Position numbers and translations under genes: made by a program
In this document: piece by piece, positions 1 through 13,368 of the stretch
How the letters are laid out: every line of letters begins with the position of its first letter
How positions within the stretch are numbered: position 1 is the first letter of the stretch
Notes under the pieces: generated by a model
The model's database searches: none
Seen by the model: only the letters and a program-made list of their open reading frames with translations
Told to the model about the DNA's origin: nothing
Assembly: GCF_004217415.1 (NCBI RefSeq)
Contig: NZ_SHLI01000001.1
Coordinates: 1,817,239 to 1,881,238 of the forward strand
Reading direction: 5' to 3'
Length of the DNA stretch: 64,000 bases
Source of the DNA: Spiribacter vilamensis
Lineage (GTDB): Bacteria > Pseudomonadota > Gammaproteobacteria > Nitrococcales > Nitrococcaceae

Positions 1-556
1 GTTCGATCTGCTGCCGGCCAACGGCGACCTCACGGCGGCCGAGGTCGGTTTGATGGCCGCGGGCGAGGGTCGCGAAAAGCGCCTCCAGACGGCGATTGCG
101 ACCTGTCGCGATGACTATGACCACATCCTTATCGACTGCCCGCCATCGCTGAACCTGCTCACCCTCAATGCCTTCGTGGCGGCCGATCACGTCCTCATTC
201 CCATCCAGTGCGAGTACTACGCCCTCGAAGGGCTGAGCGCGTTGCTCAACACCATCCACCGGATCCAGCAGACGGTTAATCCGGCGCTCGAGATCGAGGG
301 ACTGGTGCGCACCATGTTCGATGGCCGCAATAATCTCTCCAACCAGGTGGGGGCCCAGCTGCTCGCGCACTTCCCGGGGCAGGTCTATCGCACCCAGATC
401 CCGCGTAACGTTCGTCTCGCCGAGGCCCCGAGCCACGGCCTGCCGGTATTGCAGTATGATCGGTCGTCGCGCGGCGCGGTCGCCTATCTCGCTCTCGCCG
501 CCGAGTTGCTGCGGCGCCAGCGGGCCGCGGGTGCCGATGCAGGAGGATTGCGATGA
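1..556 (+). CDS. parA: ParA/Soj chromosome partitioning ATPase (5' truncated)
   Basis: C-terminal part of a ParA/Soj-family ATPase, open from base 2 and cut by the window edge. ParA proteins bind DNA non-specifically when ATP-bound and move ParB-parS complexes during chromosome segregation. Visible are the Walker B region (DYDHILIDCPPSLNLLT), the PIQCEYYALEGL segment, and the conserved tail IPRNVRLAEAPSHGLPV. The Walker A motif lies upstream of the window. The stop codon overlaps the parB start (ATGA at 553-556), so the two genes are translationally coupled. The family is certain; only the N-terminus is unknown. Confidence 0.95.
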   Translation, partial: FDLLPANGDLTAAEVGLMAAGEGREKRLQTAIATCRDDYDHILIDCPPSLNLLTLNAFVAADHVLIPIQCEYYALEGLSALLNTIHRIQQTVNPALEIEGLVRTMFDGRNNLSNQVGAQLLAHFPGQVYRTQIPRNVRLAEAPSHGLPVLQYDRSSRGAVAYLALAAELLRRQRAAGADAGGLR

Positions 557-1416
557 CCAATCGACGCAAGGGGCTGGGTCGCGGGCTGGATGCCCTGCTT
601 GGCGAGGCGGGCGCTGCAGCGGACAGCGCCGTCGCCGACGATCTTCGCGAGCTGCCGCTCGATCAGCTCGAGGGCGGGCGCTACCAGCCGCGCCGCGAAT
701 TCGACCCGGCCGCCCTCCAGGCGCTGGCCCAGTCGATTCGCACCCAGGGGGTGGTCCAGCCGATCGTCGTGCGTGCCATTCCGGAGACCGACCGCTACGA
801 GATCATCGCCGGTGAACGCCGCTGGCGCGCCGCGCAGCTGGCAGAGCTGGAGACGATCCCGTCAATCATCCGCGATATCTCCGACGAAATGGCGGTGGCG
901 GTCGCGCTCATCGAGAACATACAGCGTGAAGACCTCAACCCGCTCGAGGAGGCCAACGCCCTGCAGCGGCTGACCGGGGAGTTCGGGATGACGCACCAGG
1001 CGATCGCCGAGGCGGTGGGGCGCTCACGGGTCGGGGTATCGAACCTGCTGCGCCTGCTCGAGCTGACCGCCGAGGTCAAGGCGTACATCGGCGACGGGGC
1101 GCTGGAGATGGGGCATGCCCGGGCGCTGCTGGCGCTCGATCCCGCGGCCCAGGCCGAAGCGGCGGCGCGCGTAGTAAGTCGTGGCCTGACCGTGCGCCAG
1201 ACCGAGGCACTGGTTCGGCAGCTGCTCGCCGGCGAGTCCGGGGAATCCGTGGACCCGCCCCGCCCCGACCCCAATATCCGCCGGTTGCAGGACGATCTCG
1301 CCGATCGGCTGGGCGCCAGTGTGCGCATCGAGGCGGGCCAGCAGGGCAAGGGGCGGCTGGTGATACGCTATAACAGTCTCGACGAGCTCGACGGCATTCT
1401 CGAGCACATCCGTTGA
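553..1416 (+). CDS. parB: ParB chromosome partitioning protein
   Basis: A 287-residue ParB/Spo0J-family CTPase that loads at parS sites and acts with ParA in origin segregation. It has the N-terminal basic GLGRGLDALLG motif. The CTP-binding GERRWRA motif is at about 87-93 and ENIQREDLNP at about 121-130. A helix-turn-helix follows at about 146-168 (MTHQAIAEAVGRSRVGVSNL), and the C-terminal 60 residues form the dimerisation domain. The start overlaps the parA stop. I saw no parS consensus (TGTTTCACGTGAAACA-like) in the window. The gene order parAB-atp is typical of gammaproteobacteria near the origin. Confidence 0.97.
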   Translation: MTNRRKGLGRGLDALLGEAGAAADSAVADDLRELPLDQLEGGRYQPRREFDPAALQALAQSIRTQGVVQPIVVRAIPETDRYEIIAGERRWRAAQLAELETIPSIIRDISDEMAVAVALIENIQREDLNPLEEANALQRLTGEFGMTHQAIAEAVGRSRVGVSNLLRLLELTAEVKAYIGDGALEMGHARALLALDPAAQAEAAARVVSRGLTVRQTEALVRQLLAGESGESVDPPRPDPNIRRLQDDLADRLGASVRIEAGQQGKGRLVIRYNSLDELDGILEHIR

Positions 1417-1441
1417 AGCGAATGGGTGACTTCTCTATACT
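1413..1441 (+). promoter_or_regulatory. Probable sigma70 promoter of the atp operon
   Basis: TTGAAG (1413-1418) and TATACT (1436-1441) are separated by exactly 17 bases, close to the sigma70 consensus. The -35 box overlaps the parB stop codon. The site lies 34 bases before atpI, the first gene of the ATP synthase operon. Confidence 0.7.
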
Positions 1442-1474
1442 CCAACGACTTTCGCAGGGCGTTGCGACGGCGAT

Positions 1475-2636
<1,162 letters not shown>

Positions 2637-2673
2637 GGGGTCGGCCGCAGGCCACCCATTCAAACGCTTTTAA

Positions 2674-2967
<294 letters not shown>

Positions 2968-3023
2968 ACCCATCGGACGAGACGACAACCTGCCATTCAC
3001 CGGCAGCCATCGGAGAGTAGACC

Positions 3024-3494
3024 GTGGGTATTAACGCAACGCTGTTCGGACAGATGATCACCTTCGTGGTGTTCATCCTGTTCACCATGAAGTTCGTCTG
3101 GCCGCCCATCAAACAGGCCATGAGCGAGCGCGAGAAGCGGATCGCGGACGGTCTGGCTTCCGCCGAGCGCGGCCAGCAGGAGCTGGAACTCGCCAAGGAG
3201 CGGGGTGCAGAGCACATCCGCGAGGCCAAGACACAGGCGGGCGAGATCATCGAGCGGGCCAACCGTCAGAGTGCGTCCATCATCGAGGAGGCGCGCGAGG
3301 AGGCCCGGGCGGTCGCCGAGCGTGAGAAGGCCGCTGCCGATGCCCGCATCGAGCAGGAGGTCAGCCAGGCGCGGGCCGCGCTCCGTCGGGATGTCTCGGA
3401 TCTCGCCATCGCGGGTGCCAGCCGCATCCTCGAGCGCGAGGTCGACCCGAAGGCACATCAGCAGATGCTCGACGAGCTGGCTGAGCAGGTCTGA
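3024..3494 (+). CDS. atpF: F0F1 ATP synthase subunit b
   Basis: A 156-residue peripheral stalk subunit. One N-terminal membrane helix (about residues 5-25) is followed by a long charged amphipathic helix rich in Glu, Arg and Ala that dimerises and reaches F1-delta. The start is GTG at 3024, preceded by a GGAGAG site; the encoded [10 protein letters not shown] matches the usual b-subunit beginning MNxNATLxGQ. atpH follows after 11 bases. Confidence 0.97.
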   Translation: MGINATLFGQMITFVVFILFTMKFVWPPIKQAMSEREKRIADGLASAERGQQELELAKERGAEHIREAKTQAGEIIERANRQSASIIEEAREEARAVAEREKAAADARIEQEVSQARAALRRDVSDLAIAGASRILEREVDPKAHQQMLDELAEQV

Positions 3495-3505
3495 GGCAAA
3501 GGGAT

Positions 3506-4042
3506 ATGGCGCAGAAAACCACGGTTGCCCGTCCCTATGCCGACGCAGCATTCCAGCTTGCTCAGGCCGCCGGGGCACTGGCGGGCTGGGGCGAAGGGCT
3601 GGCGATGGCGGCGGCGGTTGTCGAGGACAGCCGCGTCGCCGCGGTGCTTGGCCACCCGCGTGTCGACGATGATCGCAAGGCCGGTCTCATTCTGGACGTA
3701 TGCGGTGATGCACTCGATACCCGGCAGCGCAATTTCGTGCGGTTGCTGGTCGAGCGTAATCGCATCGGCGTGCTGCCCGAGATCAGTCGCCAGTACGACC
3801 GCCTTCGGGCCGAGTACGAGAAGACGCTGGATGCCGAGCTGATCAGCGCCCATCCGATTGACGATGCGGCGCGCGACCGGCTCGCGGAAGCGCTTTCACA
3901 ACGCCTGGCGCGCACGGTGAGCCTGCAGACGCAGGTCGACGAATCGCTCATCGGCGGTGCGGTCATCCGCGCCGGCGACCTGGTTATCGATGGCTCGGTG
4001 CGCGGTCGGCTCAACCGGCTTACCAGCGCCCTCAGTCGCTAA
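3506..4042 (+). CDS. atpH: F0F1 ATP synthase subunit delta
   Basis: A 178-residue F1 delta subunit (OSCP-type), which connects the b-dimer stalk to the top of the alpha3beta3 hexamer. The N-terminal start (TVARPYADAAFQLA) and the C-terminal GGAVIRAGDLVIDGSVRGRL motif are diagnostic. Its length is that of the E. coli subunit. It is followed by atpA after 13 bases. Confidence 0.97.
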   Translation: MAQKTTVARPYADAAFQLAQAAGALAGWGEGLAMAAAVVEDSRVAAVLGHPRVDDDRKAGLILDVCGDALDTRQRNFVRLLVERNRIGVLPEISRQYDRLRAEYEKTLDAELISAHPIDDAARDRLAEALSQRLARTVSLQTQVDESLIGGAVIRAGDLVIDGSVRGRLNRLTSALSR

Positions 4043-4055
4043 GAGGACAGATTAG

Positions 4056-5597
4056 ATGCAACTCAATTCCACGGAAATCAGTGACCTGATCAAACAGCGC
4101 ATCGAGGGCTTCGAGTCCGTCGCCGAGGCGCGTAACGAGGGGACGGTGGTCAGTGTCAGCGATGGCATCATCCGTATCCACGGCATCAGCGATGTCATGC
4201 AGGGCGAGATGCTGGAACTGCCCGGCGAGACCTACGGCATGGCGCTCAACCTCGAGCGCGACTCGGTCGGCGCGGTTGTACTGGGTGATTACTCGCACCT
4301 CAACGAAGGCGACACCGTTCGCACGACGGGACGCATCCTCGAGGTGCCCATCGGCGAGGGGCTGCTCGGGCGTGTCGTCAATACGCTCGGTGAGCCGATC
4401 GACGGCAAGGGCGCCATCACCTTCGATCAGACCGCGCCCGTCGAGAAGGTCGCACCGGGTGTGATCGATCGCCAGTCGGTTGACCAGCCGGTTCAGACAG
4501 GGCTCAAGGCCATCGACTCGATGGTGCCGGTGGGACGCGGCCAGCGGGAGCTGATCATCGGCGACCGCCAGACCGGCAAGACGGCGGTGGCGGTCGACGC
4601 CATCATCAACCAGAAGAATACCGGCATTAAGTGCATCTACGTGGCGGTGGGCCAGAAGGCGTCCTCGATTGCCAACGTGGTCCGCAAGCTCGAAGAGCAT
4701 GGTGCGCTCGACAACACCATCATCGTCGCCGCATCGGCAGCCGAGTCGGCAGCGCTGCAGTTCATTGCGCCCTACGCGGGCTGCACCATGGGCGAATTCT
4801 TCCGCGACCGGGGTGAAGACGCGCTGATCGTCTTCGATGATCTCTCCAAGCAGGCCGTGGCGTATCGCCAGGTGTCGCTGCTGCTGCGCCGGCCGCCGGG
4901 TCGCGAGGCCTTCCCCGGCGACGTCTTCTACCTCCATTCGCGGCTCCTCGAGCGGGCGGCGCGGATCAACGAGGCCGACGTCGAGCGGCGCACCAACGGC
5001 GAGGTCAAGGGCAAGACCGGGTCGCTAACCGCGCTCCCGATCATCGAGACTCAGGCCGGCGACGTCTCGGCATTCGTGCCGACCAACGTGATTTCCATCA
5101 CCGACGGCCAGATCTACCTGGAGACCGACCTGTTTAACGCCGGTATCCGGCCGGCGATCAACGCCGGTCTGTCGGTGTCCCGCGTTGGCGGTTCGGCGCA
5201 GACCAAGATCGTCAAGAAGCTCGGTGGCGGTATCCGTCTCGCCCTCGCGCAGTATCGCGAGCTCGCGGCGTTCGCGCAGTTCGCCTCCGACCTCGACGAG
5301 TACACGCGCAAGCAGCTCGAGCGCGGTGAGCGCGCGATGGAAATCCTCAAGCAGGGTCAGTACGCCCCGCTGTCGGTGGCCTTTATGGCGCTGTCGCTGT
5401 TCGCCCTCAACGAGGGTTATCTCGACGATCTCGACAACAAGAAAGTCAGTGACTTCGAGGCCACTCTGCATCAGCATGTGGCGAACAACGCGGTCGAGCT
5501 CATGCAGAAGATCAACGACACCGGGGACTACACCGATGAAATCAAGGACCAGCTCACGGCGGTTCTCGATGATTTCAAGGCAACGGGTACCTGGTAA
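4056..5597 (+). CDS. atpA: F0F1 ATP synthase subunit alpha
   Basis: A 513-residue non-catalytic nucleotide-binding subunit of F1, the same length as E. coli AtpA. The Walker A motif GDRQTGKT is at 169-176. The segment containing the arginine finger ([13 protein letters not shown]) and the C-terminal helical bundle are intact. The ATG at 4056 follows an AGAGGA ribosome binding site. Confidence 0.99.
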   Translation: MQLNSTEISDLIKQRIEGFESVAEARNEGTVVSVSDGIIRIHGISDVMQGEMLELPGETYGMALNLERDSVGAVVLGDYSHLNEGDTVRTTGRILEVPIGEGLLGRVVNTLGEPIDGKGAITFDQTAPVEKVAPGVIDRQSVDQPVQTGLKAIDSMVPVGRGQRELIIGDRQTGKTAVAVDAIINQKNTGIKCIYVAVGQKASSIANVVRKLEEHGALDNTIIVAASAAESAALQFIAPYAGCTMGEFFRDRGEDALIVFDDLSKQAVAYRQVSLLLRRPPGREAFPGDVFYLHSRLLERAARINEADVERRTNGEVKGKTGSLTALPIIETQAGDVSAFVPTNVISITDGQIYLETDLFNAGIRPAINAGLSVSRVGGSAQTKIVKKLGGGIRLALAQYRELAAFAQFASDLDEYTRKQLERGERAMEILKQGQYAPLSVAFMALSLFALNEGYLDDLDNKKVSDFEATLHQHVANNAVELMQKINDTGDYTDEIKDQLTAVLDDFKATGTW

Positions 5598-5619
5598 GGC
5601 ACTTTAAGGCAGGAACGCC

Positions 5620-6492
5620 ATGTCCGGCGCGAAAGAAATACGCACTCAGATCAAGAGTGTCGGCAACACGCAGAAGATCACCACGGCCATGGAGATGGTC
5701 GCGGCCTCGAAGATGCGTGGGGCGCAACAGCGCATGCAGGCCGCGCTTCCCTATGCCGACAAGATGCGCCAGGTCATCCGGCACCTGGCGCGGGCCAATC
5801 CGGAGTACCGGCATCCTTTCCTGACGGTGCCTGAAACCGAGGATCGGGTCGGATATATCGTTATATCCAGCGACCGCGGGCTCTGCGGCGGACTCAACAA
5901 CAACCTGTTCCGTACGATGATCAAGGATCTGCGAGAGCAGGAGGCCGCCGGTCGCGAGGTCCGCCTGTGCACCGTCGGTTCGAAGGGGATCCAGTTCTTC
6001 AGCCGCCTGCCGCCGACGATCATTGCCGAGGTCTCGCAGCTCGGCGACAAGCCGGCGCTGGCCGATATCATCGGCACGGTCAAGGTAATGATGGATCAGT
6101 ACGCGGAGGGAAGCCTCGATCGGGTCGTCCTCTGCTACAACCGTTTCGTCAATACGATGACGCAGAAGCCGGTGATGGAGCAGATCCTGCCGCTGCCGAT
6201 AACCGAGGACGACGACAGCACCCGCTCCGCCCACAGCTGGGACTATCTCTACGAGCCGTCCCCGGCCGAGGCGCTGGATCAGCTCCTCGAGCGGTATATC
6301 GAGTCCCTGGTTTTCCAGGCCGTGGTCGAGAACATCGCCTGTGAACAGGCCGCACGCATGGTGGCCATGAAGTCCGCTTCCGATAACGCCGGCAAACTGA
6401 TCGACGACCTGAATCTCGCCTATAACAAGGCGCGTCAGGCGGCGATTACCACGGAGCTCTCCGAGATCGTGGCCGGCGCCGAAGCCGTCTAG
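5620..6492 (+). CDS. atpG: F0F1 ATP synthase subunit gamma
   Basis: A 290-residue central rotor shaft. The N-terminal coiled-coil helix ([20 protein letters not shown]) and the matching C-terminal helix ([20 protein letters not shown]) are the two shaft strands. The [14 protein letters not shown] motif in the central domain is typical. It lies between atpA and atpD as expected. Confidence 0.98.
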   Translation: MSGAKEIRTQIKSVGNTQKITTAMEMVAASKMRGAQQRMQAALPYADKMRQVIRHLARANPEYRHPFLTVPETEDRVGYIVISSDRGLCGGLNNNLFRTMIKDLREQEAAGREVRLCTVGSKGIQFFSRLPPTIIAEVSQLGDKPALADIIGTVKVMMDQYAEGSLDRVVLCYNRFVNTMTQKPVMEQILPLPITEDDDSTRSAHSWDYLYEPSPAEALDQLLERYIESLVFQAVVENIACEQAARMVAMKSASDNAGKLIDDLNLAYNKARQAAITTELSEIVAGAEAV

Positions 6493-7923
<1,431 letters not shown>

Positions 7924-7934
7924 GGAAGGCCGCT

Positions 7935-8363
7935 ATGGCGACTACCATGCATATCGACATCGTGAGCGCCGAGGAGTCGGTTCACTCCGGCACGGCCTCT
8001 TTCGTCTCGGCACGGGCCGTCGGTGGCGAGGTCGGCATCTACCCGCGCCACGTCCCGCTGCTCGTGCAGCTGAAGCCGGGCGAGGTCACGGTGCGCGATG
8101 AATCCGGGGAAGACCAGTTCTTCTACGTCTCCGGCGGTACCATGGAGGTCCAGCCGGACGTGGTGACGGTGCTCGCCGACGCCGCGACACGCGCCCGGGA
8201 TATTGACGAGGCCGCCGCGGAGCAGGCGCGCAAGCGGGCCGAAGATGCCCTCGCCAATCGCAGCAGCGAGATGGATTACGCCCGCGCCCAGGCCGAACTG
8301 GTCGAGGCCGCCGCCCAGCTACGAACCGTCCAGAAAATCCGCAAGGCCGCCAACCGGACCTGA
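7935..8363 (+). CDS. atpC: F0F1 ATP synthase subunit epsilon
   Basis: A 142-residue epsilon subunit: an N-terminal beta-sandwich (GEVGIYPRHVPLLVQLKPGEV) that binds the c-ring and gamma, and a C-terminal two-helix regulatory domain (EAAAEQARKRAEDAL). It couples rotation and can inhibit hydrolysis. It is the last gene of the atp operon. The 41 bases before glmU hold a short GC hairpin (CCCCGG/CCGGGG, 8365-8388) without a T tract, so read-through into glmU is possible. Confidence 0.97.
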   Translation: MATTMHIDIVSAEESVHSGTASFVSARAVGGEVGIYPRHVPLLVQLKPGEVTVRDESGEDQFFYVSGGTMEVQPDVVTVLADAATRARDIDEAAAEQARKRAEDALANRSSEMDYARAQAELVEAAAQLRTVQKIRKAANRT

Positions 8364-8404
8364 TCCCCGGCTGGACGGCCCTCCGGGGGGCGGGAAGGAG
8401 TCCC

Positions 8405-9775
8405 ATGTCCAGTCCACCACTCAGCATCGTTGTCCTCGCCGCCGGCGAGGGCAAGCGCATGCGCTCCCGGCGGCCCAAGGTGCTCCAGCCCGTCGCGGGT
8501 CGTCCCATGCTCGATCACGTCCTCGAGACGGCCCGTCAGCTCCAGCCCCGGTCCATCCACGTCATTCACGGCCATGGCGGCGAGGCGGTGCAGGCGGCGT
8601 TCCCCGATCCCGATCTGCACTGGGTCTACCAGGCGCAGCGCCTCGGCACCGGCCATGCCGTACAGCAGGCACTGCCGCATATCCCCGACACCCACCAGGT
8701 GCTGGTGCTCTGTGCCGATGTACCGCTGACGCGTCCGCAGACGCTGCAGGCGCTGGTGGCCGAGGCCGGATCGGGCGTGTCGTTGCTGACGGTCGTGCTC
8801 GACGACCCCACCGGCTACGGCCGGATCCTGCGCGATGCCGACGGCACAGTCAGTGGCATCGTCGAGCAGAAGGATGCCACGGCCGAGCAGCAGCGGCTTA
8901 GCGAGGTCAACACCGGCGTGCTCTGCCTGCCCGCCGGGCCTCTGCGGCGGTGGCTCGACACGCTCGACACCGGTAACGCCCAGGGCGAGTACTACCTCAC
9001 CGACTGTATCGCGATGGCGCACGACGAGGGCCGGGCCGTGCAGCCGATCGCCTGCGCCGACCCGCGCGAGGTACAGGGCGTTAACGACCGCGAGCAGCTG
9101 GCGACAGTGGAACGGGCCTGCCAGCAGCGCCAGGCGCGGACCCTGATGCGCGATCACGGCCTCGGCCTTGCCGATCCGGCGCGCTTTGATCTGCGCGGCA
9201 CTCTCACCGTGGGCGAGGACTGCTTCATCGATGTCGACGCCATTATCGAAGGTGAGGTCACCCTCGGCGACGGTGTCCGGATCGGGCCTTTCACCCGGCT
9301 GCAGGATTGCAGCGTCGCCTCGGGCACCGAGGTACTCGCGCACTGCGACATCGAGGCGGCGGAGATCGGCAGCGACTGCCGGATCGGGCCTTTCGCACGC
9401 CTGCGACCGGGAACCATACTGGCGGCGTCGGCCCGCGTCGGCAATTTCGTCGAGGTCAAGCAGGCGCGGATCGGTGCGGGCAGCAAGATCAATCACCTGT
9501 CCTACGTCGGGGATGCACGAATCGGTGCCGACGTGAACGTCGGTGCCGGGACCATTACCTGCAACTACGACGGCCGCGACAAGCATGTCACGCAGGTCGA
9601 TGACGGGGTCTTCATCGGCTCCAACAGCGCGCTGGTCGCACCGGTACACATTGCGTCGGGCGCCACGATCGGCGCCGGCACGATACTGCGGGACGATGTC
9701 GCCGCCGACAGCCTCGCCGTGGATCGGGGTCACGTCCGCCAGATCGCTGGCTGGGGCGCCCGGCGCGACGGATAA
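8405..9775 (+). CDS. glmU: Bifunctional N-acetylglucosamine-1-phosphate uridyltransferase/glucosamine-1-phosphate acetyltransferase
   Basis: A 456-residue bifunctional enzyme that acetylates glucosamine-1-phosphate and then makes UDP-GlcNAc, the precursor of peptidoglycan and surface polysaccharides. The N-terminal pyrophosphorylase domain has LAAGEGKRMRSRRPKVLQP, a close match to the GlmU signature. The C-terminal half is a left-handed beta-helix of hexapeptide repeats (from about residue 250), ending in GAGTITCNYDGRDKHVTQ and FIGSNSALVAPV. Its length equals that of E. coli GlmU. The adjacent glmS completes the amino-sugar route. Confidence 0.98.
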   Translation: MSSPPLSIVVLAAGEGKRMRSRRPKVLQPVAGRPMLDHVLETARQLQPRSIHVIHGHGGEAVQAAFPDPDLHWVYQAQRLGTGHAVQQALPHIPDTHQVLVLCADVPLTRPQTLQALVAEAGSGVSLLTVVLDDPTGYGRILRDADGTVSGIVEQKDATAEQQRLSEVNTGVLCLPAGPLRRWLDTLDTGNAQGEYYLTDCIAMAHDEGRAVQPIACADPREVQGVNDREQLATVERACQQRQARTLMRDHGLGLADPARFDLRGTLTVGEDCFIDVDAIIEGEVTLGDGVRIGPFTRLQDCSVASGTEVLAHCDIEAAEIGSDCRIGPFARLRPGTILAASARVGNFVEVKQARIGAGSKINHLSYVGDARIGADVNVGAGTITCNYDGRDKHVTQVDDGVFIGSNSALVAPVHIASGATIGAGTILRDDVAADSLAVDRGHVRQIAGWGARRDG

Positions 9776-9795
9776 TTCGATAAGGGGGAAACCGG

Positions 9796-11628
9796 ATGTG
9801 TGGAATCGTCGGAGCGATCGCGGAAAGGGATGTCGCCCCCATTCTGCTCGAGGGTCTGCGGCGGCTCGAATACCGGGGCTACGACTCCGCCGGGCTGGCA
9901 CTCCTTGATGCAGCCGGCGAGCTGCACCGGCACCGCGCCGTCGGCAAGGTCGAGGTCCTGGCGGCCGCGCAGGCGGCCCGGCCCCACAGCGGTGGGGTGG
10001 GCATCGCGCATACCCGCTGGGCCACCCATGGCGCCCCCACCGAGGCGAATGCCCATCCCCATGTCGCCCGCGATGAAGTGGCGATCGTCCACAACGGCAT
10101 CATCGAGAACCATGAGGCCCTGCGCGAGCGCCTGACCGCGGCCGGTTACACCTTCGAATCGCAGACCGATACCGAGGCGGTGGTGAATGCCGTCCACGAG
10201 CGACTCGACGGTGGAGATGACCTGCTCGCCGCCACGCAGGGAGTCATTGCCGAACTCACCGGCGCCTATGCGCTGGGGGTGATCGCCCGACGTGATCCGC
10301 ATCGCCTGATCGTGGCGCGGCGGGGCAGCCCGCTGGTGATCGGCGTGGGCATCGGCGAGCACTTCATCGCCTCCGATGTCGCCGCCCTGCTGCCGGTGAC
10401 CCGGCGCTTCATCGATCTCGAGGAAGGCGACGTCGCCGAGCTCACCCGCGAAGCGGTACGGGTGTTCGACGCCGACGGCCACCCCGTCGAGCGCCCGATC
10501 CGGACCTCCGATCTCACCGCCGATGCCGTCGAGCGCGGGGCGTTCCGGCACTTCATGGCCAAGGAGATCCACGAGCAACCGAATGCCGTTGCCGAGACAC
10601 TCGAGGGGCGGGTGGCCGATGATCGCATCCTGCCCGAGGCCCTCGGCCCGGCGGCGACGCAACTGCTCGGCGATGCCCGGCGGATCCAGATCGTCGCCTG
10701 CGGGACCAGCTATCACGCCGGCCTGGTCGCCCGTTACTGGTTCGAGTCCATCGCCGGGCTGCCCTGCGATGTCGAGGTGGCAAGCGAATTCCGCTACCGC
10801 CGCCACGTGGTATCGCCGGGGACTGTGTTTGTCACCCTGTCCCAGTCCGGGGAGACCGCCGATACCCTCGCCGCGCTGCGCGAGGCGAAGACCCTCGGAT
10901 ACCTCGCGACCCTGGCGATCTGCAACGTCCCCGAGAGTTCGCTGGTCCGCGAATCCGACCTGGTCATGATGACCCGGGCGGGGCCGGAGATCGGCGTTGC
11001 CTCCACCAAGGCCTTTACCACCCAGCTCGCCGCGCTGTTGCTCACGGTCATCGCCGCCGGCCGGGCCCATGGCCTGGCGCGCGACGAGGAAGCGCGCCTG
11101 ATCCGGGCGCTGCGCCAGATCCCGCGCCAGATCGAGACGGTGCTGGGCCTCGAGTCACGCATCGAAACGCTCGCCGAGGCCTTCATTGACAAGCATCACA
11201 CGCTGTTCCTGGGCCGCGGGACACAGTACCCGATTGCGATGGAGGGCGCGCTCAAGCTCAAGGAAATCTCCTACATCCACGCCGAGGCCTACCCCGCGGG
11301 CGAGCTCAAACACGGGCCCCTGGCCCTGGTGGATGCCGATATGCCGGTGGTTACCGCCGCACCCAACAACGAGCTGGTGGAAAAGCTCAAGTCCAACCTC
11401 CAGGAGGTGCGCGCCCGGGGCGGGCGGCTGTACGTGTTTGCCGACCCCGCGGCGGCGCCGGCCGCCTCGGCGGATTGCCAGGTGATCGCCCTGCCATCGG
11501 TGGACGAGGTCGTCGCCCCGCTGCTCTACACCATTCCGTTTCAGCTGCTTGCCTACCACGTCGCCGTCCTCAAGGGGACCGATGTCGACAAGCCGCGTAA
11601 CCTCGCGAAGTCCGTCACCGTCGAGTGA
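9796..11628 (+). CDS. glmS: Glutamine-fructose-6-phosphate aminotransferase (isomerizing)
   Basis: A 610-residue GlmS that converts fructose-6-phosphate and glutamine to glucosamine-6-phosphate. The N-terminal glutaminase has the catalytic Cys after the initiator Met (MCGIVGAI). Two SIS sugar isomerase domains follow ([37 protein letters not shown]). The C-terminus ends in the typical [13 protein letters not shown]. Its stop codon overlaps the GTG start of the next gene. Confidence 0.98.
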   Translation: MCGIVGAIAERDVAPILLEGLRRLEYRGYDSAGLALLDAAGELHRHRAVGKVEVLAAAQAARPHSGGVGIAHTRWATHGAPTEANAHPHVARDEVAIVHNGIIENHEALRERLTAAGYTFESQTDTEAVVNAVHERLDGGDDLLAATQGVIAELTGAYALGVIARRDPHRLIVARRGSPLVIGVGIGEHFIASDVAALLPVTRRFIDLEEGDVAELTREAVRVFDADGHPVERPIRTSDLTADAVERGAFRHFMAKEIHEQPNAVAETLEGRVADDRILPEALGPAATQLLGDARRIQIVACGTSYHAGLVARYWFESIAGLPCDVEVASEFRYRRHVVSPGTVFVTLSQSGETADTLAALREAKTLGYLATLAICNVPESSLVRESDLVMMTRAGPEIGVASTKAFTTQLAALLLTVIAAGRAHGLARDEEARLIRALRQIPRQIETVLGLESRIETLAEAFIDKHHTLFLGRGTQYPIAMEGALKLKEISYIHAEAYPAGELKHGPLALVDADMPVVTAAPNNELVEKLKSNLQEVRARGGRLYVFADPAAAPAASADCQVIALPSVDEVVAPLLYTIPFQLLAYHVAVLKGTDVDKPRNLAKSVTVE

Positions 11629-12893
11629 CAACGCTCGCGGGGTTGCTGCTAGGGGCCTGTGTCGCCATCAGCGCCATCGCCAGCCTGACCGGCTGGCTGC
11701 CGCTGCTGGCGGCGGGGATACCCGCCTGGCTGGCGGGCATAATCCTCTGGCCGGGCGTCCCCCGGCGTATCCGCATCCAGAGCACGGTGCTCCTTGGCGT
11801 CGGCGGCCTGGGGCTCGCCGTTGGCGGGGTGGCCGATGGCGCGGTGGACTGGCGCACGGCGATCGCCGGCAATGCGCTGCTGATCGCCATGCTCGCCGCG
11901 GTGAGTTTCCTGCGCCTGATTGCGGTGCCGCCTACCGCCGAGTCGGCCGATGTCCCGCAGGGTCGGCGCAGCCTCGTTACCACACTCGCCGGTGTGCACC
12001 TGTTCGGATCGGTGGTGAACCTGCCCACCGTGTTCATCATGGCGAGGCGCATGAGCGACGGTCATACCCTGACGCGCCAGCAGGCCATCACACTGGTGCG
12101 CGGGTTCGGCAGCGCCGCCTTCTGGTCGCCCTTTTTCGCCGCCATGGCCGCGGCGCTGACCTACGCGCCGGGCGCCCGGCTGCCGCTGCTCCTCCTCTTC
12201 GGGATACCGCTGGCGCTGGCGGCGCTTTTGCTGACGTTCCGCGACGTGAGCGCGCTGGATGTCGATGCCTTCAGTGGCTACCCGATCAACTTCAGCAGCC
12301 TCTGGCTGCCCGGCCTGCTGGGCCTCGCGATCCTGCTGGCGCACAGCTGGCGGCCGTCGTTGTCGGTGCTGGGGCTGATCGCCCTGCTCGCACCGACGGT
12401 GACGGCGGCAGCGCTGGCGGTAACCCATCGCCAGCCGGCCCGGGTGCTGGCCGAGCATGTCCGCACGGGCCTGCCGGCGATGCGTGGTGAGCTGGTCCTG
12501 TTCCTGTCGGCGGGGGTCATGGCGGCCGGCCTGATGAGCCTGGTGGCGGTGACCGGCTTTTCGCTGCCGTTTGACCGTTTCGGCGCACTGGAGGCGGGGT
12601 TGTTGCTGACCGGCCTGGTGGCGTTGTCCATCGTCGGGGTGCATCCGGTGATCGGAGTCGCCGCGGCGGCGGCGGTCGTGGCGCCGCTCGACCCCGATCC
12701 CAGCCTGCTGGCGAGCTGTTTCCTGGCCGCCTGGGGAATCGGTGTGGCGGTGAGCCCGCTGTCCGCCCTGAGCCTGGCGCTGCAGGGCGCCTATGACCTG
12801 CGGGCCCTGCAGCTATTGCGCTGGAACCTGCCCTACGCGGCGATCATGATCGCCACTGCCGCGGCGTTGTTCCTGCTGCACCCCGGCGGCTGA
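11625..12893 (+). CDS. Polytopic membrane protein of unknown function
   Basis: A 422-residue, very hydrophobic protein with roughly ten to twelve predicted membrane segments. I do not recognise the family. The GTG start overlaps the glmS stop (GTGA, 11625-11628), so it is probably translated by coupling to glmS. A loop around residues 105-160 carries charged and Gly/Ser-rich stretches ([15 protein letters not shown]). A C-terminal part ([27 protein letters not shown]) resembles the re-entrant, glycine/serine-rich segments of ion or dicarboxylate transporters of the IT superfamily, but this is weak. A transporter is the best guess. Confidence 0.75.
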   Translation: MTTLAGLLLGACVAISAIASLTGWLPLLAAGIPAWLAGIILWPGVPRRIRIQSTVLLGVGGLGLAVGGVADGAVDWRTAIAGNALLIAMLAAVSFLRLIAVPPTAESADVPQGRRSLVTTLAGVHLFGSVVNLPTVFIMARRMSDGHTLTRQQAITLVRGFGSAAFWSPFFAAMAAALTYAPGARLPLLLLFGIPLALAALLLTFRDVSALDVDAFSGYPINFSSLWLPGLLGLAILLAHSWRPSLSVLGLIALLAPTVTAAALAVTHRQPARVLAEHVRTGLPAMRGELVLFLSAGVMAAGLMSLVAVTGFSLPFDRFGALEAGLLLTGLVALSIVGVHPVIGVAAAAAVVAPLDPDPSLLASCFLAAWGIGVAVSPLSALSLALQGAYDLRALQLLRWNLPYAAIMIATAAALFLLHPGG

Positions 12894-12903
12894 TCCGCCG
12901 GAT

Positions 12904-13368
12904 TCACTCGGCGGGGGTGTTATCCCCCTTTTTGAACAGATCGGCCATCCGGTCGGCCTCCTCGCGGGCCGAGACGATGGGGGTGATGTCGTACTGGACG
13001 CCGAGGTAGTAGAGCAGCTGACCGTTCTCGTCGAGCAGCGGCTGGACGGTCAGCTGGTTGTGGAACAGCTCGCCGTTCTTGCGGTAGTTGCGCAGCACCA
13101 CCTCGACCCGCGAATGCGTCTTCATGGCCTCGCGGATCGTCTCCAGACCGGGCTGGTCGCGGTCATCGCCATGCAGGAACCGGCAGTTGCGGCCGATGAT
13201 CTCGTCCTGCCCGTAGCCGGTGATGTCCTCGAACACCTTGTTGGCGAACACGATCGGATTGTCCGGCTGATCGGGATCGGACAGCGTGATGCCGTTCACG
13301 CAGGTATCGAGGATCTGGGTGAGGACGTTGGGGATGATCCCCGGGTCTTTCTCCGGTGTGAATTCCAT
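12904..13368 (-). CDS. Short LOV-domain blue-light photoreceptor
   Basis: A 154-residue single-domain PAS/LOV protein. The flavin-cysteinyl signature GRNCRFLHG contains the photoactive cysteine (Cys62 from the ATG at 13368). The FMN-contacting positions NYRKNGELFHN and the terminal QYDIT glutamine region are present, so photochemistry is expected. A short C-terminal helix (SAREEADRMADLFKK) follows and there is no effector domain, as in the short LOV proteins of Pseudomonas. ATG 13368 is chosen over GTG 13371 because AGGAG lies seven bases upstream. TGATG overlaps the stop of the upstream SRPBCC gene, so the two are cotranscribed and translationally coupled. Confidence 0.9.
   Translation of the reverse strand: MEFTPEKDPGIIPNVLTQILDTCVNGITLSDPDQPDNPIVFANKVFEDITGYGQDEIIGRNCRFLHGDDRDQPGLETIREAMKTHSRVEVVLRNYRKNGELFHNQLTVQPLLDENGQLLYYLGVQYDITPIVSAREEADRMADLFKKGDNTPAE

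Noticed and set aside
1-1416. parS site near parAB
   Set aside because: No sequence close to TGTTTCACGTGAAACA was seen in the window.
8365-8388. Terminator between atpC and glmU
   Set aside because: Short GC stem with a long loop and no T tract; at most a weak attenuator.
9776-9795. glmS ribozyme upstream of glmS
   Set aside because: Only 20 bases separate glmU and glmS, far too short; gammaproteobacteria normally use sRNAs for glmS.
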